Assembly: GCA_020056225.1 (NCBI GenBank)
Contig: JAGVIE010000057.1
Span: forward strand, 1 to 39,310
DNA from: Bacteroidota bacterium
GTDB taxonomy: Bacteria > Bacteroidota > Ignavibacteria > UBA10030 > SZUA-254
Direction: 5' to 3'
Length of the DNA: 39,310 nt
Part shown: positions 34,534 through 39,310 of the stretch, in pieces
How the letters are laid out: each line of letters starts with the position of its first letter
Numbering within the stretch: position 1 is the first letter of the stretch
The notes under the pieces: generated by a model
What the model saw: only the letters and a program-made list of their open reading frames with translations
The model's database searches: none
Told to the model about the DNA's origin: nothing
Program-made: the position numbers and the translations under genes

Positions 34534-35325
34534 ATGAATACGGGTCTTCAGGGTAAAGTTGTTCTAATCACCGGAGCCAGCAAGGGTATAGGCAGAGCTA
34601 TTGCGCAGGCTCTGGCTGAAGAGGGTGCGCGGCTTGCATTGTGCGCCCGCGATGAACGGGAATTGAAACTCGCTACAGATCAAATCCAATATCATACTAA
34701 GGCGGACATCATTGCTGTCAAGGCAAACACTACGAAATTGAATGACATCAGGAGGTTCGTCGCCGCAACAGCAAAGAAATTCAACCGCATCGATATTCTC
34801 ATCAATAATGCCGGCGGTGCGCATATCGGCGGGATATTCCAAACAACCGACGAAGATTGGGAATATCATCTTCAATTTAAACTCCTCGGTTACATTCGAA
34901 TGGCAAGAGAAGTGATACCCCACATGAAAAAAAACGGCAGCGGCAAAATCATCAACATCATCGGAACAGCCGGTAAAGAGCCGCACCCTTTATATATGGT
35001 GCCGGGGGTTACGAACGGCGCCCTGATTAATTTTACAAAATCACTTTCCAGAGAACTCGAACCCGATAAAATTATTGTCAATGGCATAAATCCGGGAACA
35101 ACGGATACTCCGCTTACGATCGAGACTTTCAATACTATGGCTGAAATTTTACGGAAAACTCCTGAAGAGATCCGGCAATCGATAGTTGAGCAATCTCCCC
35201 GCGGATACATCGCCTCACCTGAGGATATTGCAAAGATCGTTGTCTTCATCGCTTCCGACGCAGCCAATTTTATTAATGGTGTTTCGCTCAATGTGGATGC
35301 CGGAAAAATTCTGGGGCTATGCTGA
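34534..35325 (+). CDS. Short-chain dehydrogenase/reductase homologue lacking the catalytic tetrad
   Basis: A 263-residue SDR with an intact nucleotide-binding Rossmann start (VLITGASKGIGRAI, residues 10-23) and the structural NNAG motif (91-94). However, aligning through the conserved NGALINFTKSLSRELEP helix puts Pro157 at the catalytic Tyr position and Asn161 at the catalytic Lys position, and the Ser position in IINIIGTAG is occupied by Ile/Gly. The Asn of the tetrad also seems to be replaced (Lys116). It probably binds NAD(P) but cannot work by the standard mechanism. Its stop overlaps the start of the outer-membrane beta-barrel gene by 7 bases. Confidence 0.88.
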   Translation: MNTGLQGKVVLITGASKGIGRAIAQALAEEGARLALCARDERELKLATDQIQYHTKADIIAVKANTTKLNDIRRFVAATAKKFNRIDILINNAGGAHIGGIFQTTDEDWEYHLQFKLLGYIRMAREVIPHMKKNGSGKIINIIGTAGKEPHPLYMVPGVTNGALINFTKSLSRELEPDKIIVNGINPGTTDTPLTIETFNTMAEILRKTPEEIRQSIVEQSPRGYIASPEDIAKIVVFIASDAANFINGVSLNVDAGKILGLC

Positions 35326-37256
35326 GACATTTTCCAATGCATGCCCTGCTTGGATTGGCGTTTTTTTTATCATCCATTACGAACGCACAGGAAGAATATT
35401 CGACTGCAAAGCGAATTATAGGAATTCAGGTGGATACACTTCAACGCAATACCGCATCAATTCTATTTGACAAATCCCTGAATACATATCACTGGACCGG
35501 TGCGACTTTTTACAAAAATTCGATCGGTCCGTTATTTATTCGACTAAACGAACAGTTTCTATCGACTCTAATAAGAACTAATCGCAATCTTATTACCGAT
35601 AATCAATTATTTGATATGCGGCTTCGTTATCGGCTGACAGATAAATTATCGGCGGCATCAAATGTTTCATCGTTTATCCTTTCCGATAATCGCGGCGTAG
35701 GAACGGGCATCGGGAAAGCTTCTTCACATGGCGCTTACGGCGGAGTTGCCATCCAACCTTTCGAACAATTGATTATTGAACCTCTCATCGGAATACGGTT
35801 TGACAAACAGCTCGATCAGGAGAATCGTGGTATTTCCTACTGGCTTAGTCTAAATTCCGACAGCATCACATTTTCCGGATATCTTAGCCGGGTAAGAGGA
35901 TCATTTCAATACGATAAGCTTAATCCGCGCACGCTTGAAACTCACAATGCTTCCGTTGGAATTGAGAAAATATTTTTTGGGCAAACACGCAATCTTGTTC
36001 AGTTCAATTACTATCGTAACCGGCGGGATTTTTATCTCTCCGCCGATTCTGCTCTTATGCGCCAACATAATATATTATACAATATCGAATCCCGATTCGA
36101 TAATGTATTCGCTATCAGTGATACGCTTAATTACAGCGTGAACGATAGAATGTTGTGGACATTTCATGGGAATATCTACTCGCGCGAGATTAATCGTTCA
36201 ACGAGATACAAAAATATAAATGACCCGTCGCAATCTCAACCAAACACAAGCGTTAATGAATTGAAAATGGAAGGAACAATGCGTGCTATGTATATATTCG
36301 GCAAGTCGCTCATGTCTTCTCTGGCATTTTCATATCTTGAGCGAGATGAAAAACACCGGCTGCCCGAAATTGGCAAGGATGGCTCGTCTGCAACAGACCT
36401 GATTACTAAAAACGAAGAGCGAAAGAATAACCATGCGCGGCGCACATCGTTAGCCTCGATGATGGAATGGCGTGTTTCATCTTCCGATACCGTTTCACTT
36501 TCCGGTTCTGCCACTATACTTAAATATGACACACCGAGCAAAGAGAACGACGATGACCGCGATGAGCTTTTATATCTTGTTAATCTTTCTACGAACCATC
36601 GTATAAATCAGCATTTGCATGTTCATCTTGCTGTTGACGCAAGCCTATCGCACCTTGTATATCTCTTTGCGGCGCGAAGCGCCGATAATAATTGGAATCG
36701 TGTTATTCGGCTTGCGCCCGTAATCGAATATCTGCCGTGGAAGAATATTATCACCTCGAACACATTTGAGGTGCTTGCAAATTATACGGTTTATGATTTT
36801 GAGTCGGTATCTTCATCGCCCCGCAGCTATTCGTTCCGTCAATTTGCATTCATTGATTCTACCAGTATATCCATAACGCCGCGTTTGGGGGTTCATTGGT
36901 TCAACAATATTCGCCTTTATGAACGTGGGGAATTACAATGGCAGACATTCTCCGAGCGTCCCGTCAATTATTTCGAAGAAAAGACATATCTTGGTGCTAT
37001 TCGATATCGTTTCGATGAGAGTTTGCTTTTGTCTATAGGTATTCGTTATTTTAGTCAGTTAAAATTTGATTATAATGGTCGCGAACGCTCTCTCAACGGT
37101 TATCTTCGCAGCATAGGACCTGTATCGAGCATAGAAATTGATGTTGGACAGCGGACGCATTGCTCAATTCGTGGATGGTATGAATCACAGTCACAAATCG
37201 GTCAACCACCACGCAGTGTGACCATGATGTCACTATTACTCAATATTAATCTTTGA
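35319..37256 (+). CDS. Outer membrane beta-barrel protein, unknown function
   Basis: A 645-residue protein with a signal peptide (LLGLAFFLSSITNAQ, cleavage after about residue 23) and almost entirely alternating beta-strand sequence with many aromatic residues, as in large outer-membrane barrels; the last strand MMSLLLNINL is a plausible C-terminal assembly signal. It has no plug or TonB-box that I can recognise. Related sequences are common in Ignavibacteria as unannotated proteins. The start ATG 35319 overlaps the SDR stop; an ATG at 35337 is an alternative. The next gene begins 8 bases after its stop. Confidence 0.8.
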   Translation: MLRHFPMHALLGLAFFLSSITNAQEEYSTAKRIIGIQVDTLQRNTASILFDKSLNTYHWTGATFYKNSIGPLFIRLNEQFLSTLIRTNRNLITDNQLFDMRLRYRLTDKLSAASNVSSFILSDNRGVGTGIGKASSHGAYGGVAIQPFEQLIIEPLIGIRFDKQLDQENRGISYWLSLNSDSITFSGYLSRVRGSFQYDKLNPRTLETHNASVGIEKIFFGQTRNLVQFNYYRNRRDFYLSADSALMRQHNILYNIESRFDNVFAISDTLNYSVNDRMLWTFHGNIYSREINRSTRYKNINDPSQSQPNTSVNELKMEGTMRAMYIFGKSLMSSLAFSYLERDEKHRLPEIGKDGSSATDLITKNEERKNNHARRTSLASMMEWRVSSSDTVSLSGSATILKYDTPSKENDDDRDELLYLVNLSTNHRINQHLHVHLAVDASLSHLVYLFAARSADNNWNRVIRLAPVIEYLPWKNIITSNTFEVLANYTVYDFESVSSSPRSYSFRQFAFIDSTSISITPRLGVHWFNNIRLYERGELQWQTFSERPVNYFEEKTYLGAIRYRFDESLLLSIGIRYFSQLKFDYNGRERSLNGYLRSIGPVSSIEIDVGQRTHCSIRGWYESQSQIGQPPRSVTMMSLLLNINL

Positions 37257-37264
37257 TTATTTAA

Positions 37265-37687
37265 ATGACTACTAATGAACATTTCAAAGATGTTTTAATT
37301 CTTCAAAGTGATCCGCAGCAGGTTACTAAAGTCGAACACTATTTGGAAAATATCAGCAAGTTGCTGAATCTTGATGAGATACAGTTCAATAAACTGCTGG
37401 TCGCTGCTACAGAGGCGGTCAATAACGGAATAATTCACGGGAACAATCGTAATCCCAAGAAGAAGGTTACGTTGACTTGCGAATACCTTAATGACACGCT
37501 CATCGTTACTGTTGAAGACGAAGGAACTGGAATTAATCCCGCAGCCCTACCCGACCCGCTATCGGAGGAAAATTTATTACGCGAGAACGGACGGGGAATT
37601 TTTCTCATGCGTTCATTGATGGATGAGGTTGGTTTCGCGCATACTTCGCACGGAGCGGCGGTAATAATGAAAATGAATTTGAAATAG
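37265..37687 (+). CDS. RsbW-like ATP-binding protein (anti-sigma/serine kinase type)
   Basis: A 140-residue GHKL-ATPase domain of the HATPase_c_2 type: N-box EAVNNGIIHGNNRNPKK (about 49-65), G1-like VEDEGTGINPAALPDP, and G2-like ENGRGIFLMRSLMDEV. The family comprises RsbW/SpoIIAB-type serine kinases that act as anti-sigma factors or phosphorylate anti-anti-sigma partners. No sigma factor or anti-anti-sigma gene is adjacent, so its target is unknown. It lies 8 bases after the barrel gene and ends at a terminator. Confidence 0.9.
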   Translation: MTTNEHFKDVLILQSDPQQVTKVEHYLENISKLLNLDEIQFNKLLVAATEAVNNGIIHGNNRNPKKKVTLTCEYLNDTLIVTVEDEGTGINPAALPDPLSEENLLRENGRGIFLMRSLMDEVGFAHTSHGAAVIMKMNLK

Positions 37688-37710
37688 GTCTATAGTTTTA
37701 TTGAAAATAA

Positions 37711-37743
37711 AAAGCCATCCCGATTTTTCGAGATGGCTTTTTT
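37711..37743. terminator. Bidirectional rho-independent terminator
   Basis: AAAGCCATC (37711-37719) pairs exactly with GATGGCTTT (37732-37740), flanked by A- and T-tracts on both sides, so it can end the RsbW-like transcript on plus and the rplU-rpmA transcript on minus. Confidence 0.88.
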
Positions 37744-37760
37744 ACGCATATTAAAAACAG

Positions 37761-38015
37761 TTAGTCGGTTACAATACTCACGACTTTTTTGGCTTTTCCG
37801 AACTTTTGGAAGGATACAATACCATCCTTCATTGCAAAGAGCGTATCATCACTGCCAATGCCGATATTTACACCGGGGGCAAATCGTGTTCCGCGCTGGC
37901 GCACGATAATACTTCCGGCGGTAACTTTCTCGCCGCCAAATCGTTTCACACCCAATCGTTGTGAATTACTATCGCGTCCGTTTCTTGAACTTCCGCCGCC
38001 TTTTTTATGAGCCAT
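37761..38015 (-). CDS. rpmA: 50S ribosomal protein bL27
   Basis: An 84-residue bL27, located near the peptidyl-transferase centre. It starts [20 protein letters not shown], the highly conserved N-terminus, and contains [20 protein letters not shown] and [20 protein letters not shown]. An AAGGAG site precedes the ATG. There is no cleavable extension of the Firmicutes type. It lies 12 bases after rplU, the usual pair. Confidence 0.98.
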   Translation of the reverse strand: MAHKKGGGSSRNGRDSNSQRLGVKRFGGEKVTAGSIIVRQRGTRFAPGVNIGIGSDDTLFAMKDGIVSFQKFGKAKKVVSIVTD

Positions 38016-38027
38016 ACAAAATTCTCC

Positions 38028-38336
38028 TTAACCGATATCTGTTATTTCAATTTCAGTGTACTGCTGTCTATGTCCGCGACGAAGACGATAACCTTTACGT
38101 TTCTTCTTCTTAAAAACAATTACCTTATCGTCCTTCACAAAACCGATGATCTTCGCGGCTACCGAATGGTCTTTCATAAAAGGATTACCGATTTGCACGT
38201 TTTTATCATCAGCCATAAGTAACACACGATCAAATTTCACCGTACTTCCAATCGCCGCAGACAACCGAGGAACAAAAACCCGCGCTCCTGGGCTGACTTT
38301 TAGCTGCTGCCCGCCGATATCAACTACCGCAAACAT
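38028..38336 (-). CDS. rplU: 50S ribosomal protein bL21
   Basis: A 102-residue bL21 with the family motifs MFAVVDIGGQQLKVSPG at the start and the basic C-terminal KKKRKGYRLRRGHRQQYTEI that contacts 23S rRNA. The normal rplU-rpmA order is kept; obgE is not next to them in this window. Confidence 0.97.
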   Translation of the reverse strand: MFAVVDIGGQQLKVSPGARVFVPRLSAAIGSTVKFDRVLLMADDKNVQIGNPFMKDHSVAAKIIGFVKDDKVIVFKKKKRKGYRLRRGHRQQYTEIEITDIG

Positions 38337-38382
38337 AATGATTTTCCCTTATTTTTAAGTGATTTCTAAAATTTCTGACTAT

Positions 38383-38411
38383 AATGTACTAATATTTTGT
38401 CAGAAAGTCAA
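38383..38411 (-). promoter_or_regulatory. Putative promoter for rplU-rpmA
   Basis: On the minus strand, TTGACT (38411-38406), a 17-base spacer and TACATT (38388-38383). The same stretch contains the inverted repeat TTCTGAC/GTCAGAA, which could be an operator. Confidence 0.5.
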
Positions 38412-38426
38412 AGTTAAAGATTTTAT

Positions 38427-38455
38427 TTGACTTTTATTTGAAATCTCTATATGTT
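38427..38455 (+). promoter_or_regulatory. Putative promoter for the response regulator gene
   Basis: TTGACT (38427-38432), a 17-base spacer and TATGTT (38450-38455), with a leader of about 85 bases. It is back to back with the rplU promoter. Confidence 0.5.
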
Positions 38456-38544
38456 AATTAGGAATTTCAATTCGAAAAATTCATTATCGCTGCTGTAGGG
38501 ACTCAGTTATTACGTCTCTGTACGACACAATCTTTACCTAACTC

Positions 38545-38928
38545 ATGAAGAAGAAAACTGTTCTGATAGTTGAAGACAGCCCGGGATTCTCCGAGCTGAT
38601 GAAATATGTTGTTGAGGACGAAGGCTATAGGGGGGTTGTTTTCCCACTTGAAGAAAATTTCATCCATTGGGTTGATAAAGAAAAACCTTCTGCCATAATA
38701 ATGGACCTCGCTTTAAACCGATTAAGCGGATTTGACCTTATTAGGGAAATCAAAGCTAACACAAAGCATAAAAATATCCCTATTATTGTTATTACCGGCC
38801 GTGACCTGGATGTTAAGGATATAACCGAGCTGAAGATTCATGGCATTCCTTATCTTCGTAAAGGACGGGTCGATATGCACGAAATCCATCAAGCAATCCG
38901 GAACATCGTGGACAAATCTGAAAAATAG
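38545..38928 (+). CDS. Receiver-only response regulator
   Basis: A 127-residue protein that is a single CheY-like receiver domain: acidic pair Glu10-Asp11, phosphoacceptor Asp54 in IIMDLAL, the switch Thr84 in VITGRD, and Lys106 in YLRKGR (the proline that normally follows the lysine is replaced by glycine). There is no output domain and no histidine kinase nearby, so it probably acts as a phospho-relay or by protein binding, as CheY/DivK-like proteins do. It is read divergently from rplU. Confidence 0.93.
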   Translation: MKKKTVLIVEDSPGFSELMKYVVEDEGYRGVVFPLEENFIHWVDKEKPSAIIMDLALNRLSGFDLIREIKANTKHKNIPIIVITGRDLDVKDITELKIHGIPYLRKGRVDMHEIHQAIRNIVDKSEK

Positions 38929-39021
38929 CCCCCTCTTACCATTTTACGTAATTTTTTCTTCCTTTAGCATGGAAATCTATTAATAACGGTAGGCGGAAAT
39001 TTTTTCTCTTGCTATTAAGCA

Positions 39022-39049
39022 TTGACAAGATTATATTTTGTTATAGATA
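39022..39049 (+). promoter_or_regulatory. Putative promoter for the 38-residue membrane protein
   Basis: A perfect TTGACA (39022-39027), a 16-base spacer and TAGATA (39044-39049), 22 bases before the start codon. Confidence 0.5.
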
Positions 39050-39071
39050 GTGTGTACTCCAAGAAAGTATT

Positions 39072-39188
39072 ATGGTCATTACATTAGAAGAAAAAATATC
39101 TTTAGCGTTTTGGTGGGTCGTCGGAATCGCGATAACTTCCTACCTGTTTTTGGGTATTATCAATACCCTTATGGTTGTTCTACATTAA
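39072..39188 (+). CDS. Small single-helix membrane protein (38 residues)
   Basis: An ATG-initiated frame encoding MVITLEEKISLAFWWVVGI, then ITSYLFLGIINTLMVVLH and a stop. An acidic/basic head of about 9 residues precedes one hydrophobic helix of about 27. An AAGAAAG stretch is a weak ribosome site, and a good promoter lies just upstream. Single-helix micro-proteins of this size often associate with larger membrane complexes; no family is recognised. Confidence 0.5.
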   Translation: MVITLEEKISLAFWWVVGIAITSYLFLGIINTLMVVLH

Positions 39189-39280
39189 TTAATCTCTAAG
39201 TGTTTGAGACTGATTGATCTTCCCCCTAATTTTCGGACAGAGAGAAAAGCCAGTATATTAGAGAAAAGGAGAAGTCCGAA

Positions 39281-39310
39281 ATGGAAGCAGAACAAGTCAG
39301 AAGAAGAAGA
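39281..39310 (+). CDS. Start of a gene cut off by the right edge
   Basis: An ATG at 39281 follows an AAAGGAGA site (39265-39272) at 8-base spacing and opens a frame starting MEAEQVRRRR that runs off the window. Too short to identify. Confidence 0.5.
   Translation, partial: MEAEQVRRRR

Overview
The window looks like a chromosomal fragment of an Ignavibacteria/Chlorobi-type bacterium (FCB group). The evidence is a C-terminal type IX secretion (T9SS) sorting domain with the LGQNYPNPFNPSTTI motif on a large exported protein, several outer-membrane beta-barrel-like proteins (including a DUF5686 type), a KDO-synthesis gene (Gram-negative LPS), and promoter-like sequences of ordinary TTGACA-N17-TATATT form rather than the Bacteroidetes TAnnTTTG form. 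This assignment is inferred from motifs only.

Layout. 1-3300: the 3' part of an exporter-type ABC transporter, a nested palindromic (MITE-like) repeat, then an exported DUF4139 protein. 3301-8421: an accessory-looking stretch with a DUF488 protein and a tightly linked partner, two unrecognised genes separated by long non-coding gaps, and a small membrane-protein gene followed by a frameshifted outer-membrane-type gene. 8499-12802: housekeeping metabolism, with fbp facing away from an etfB-etfA-bifunctional nuclease operon, which converges on pdxJ. 12825-14758 (minus strand): a YbbR-domain gene and, upstream of it, two bacterial microcompartment (BMC) shell-protein genes with their own strong promoter and a terminator-like hairpin. 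14910-19237: AsmA-like protein, rsmA and a PAP2 phosphatase in one operon. 19642-23371: plsC-kdsB-DUF502-pyrG, a tightly packed envelope/nucleotide operon with ATGA overlaps.

23527-32938: exported and surface functions, namely a periplasmic PAP2 protein, a 1189-residue beta-propeller protein with a T9SS tail, a DUF5686 outer-membrane protein and an exported GH13 (pullulanase-like) enzyme. 33003-37687: a beta-CASP metallo-beta-lactamase RNase-like protein, a short-chain dehydrogenase homologue that has lost its catalytic residues and overlaps an outer-membrane beta-barrel gene, and a RsbW-like ATPase. 37761-38336: rplU-rpmA on the minus strand, divergent from a receiver-only response regulator. 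The end holds a 38-residue single-helix membrane protein and the first codons of another gene.

The most unusual points are the enzyme-less BMC shell pair, one member of which carries a Rho_N/SAP-like C-terminal tail; the DUF488 plus partner pair; the catalytically dead SDR; and a palindromic element that appears to sit inside the stem-loop of an older terminator. No tRNA, rRNA, CRISPR array or complete insertion sequence was seen.
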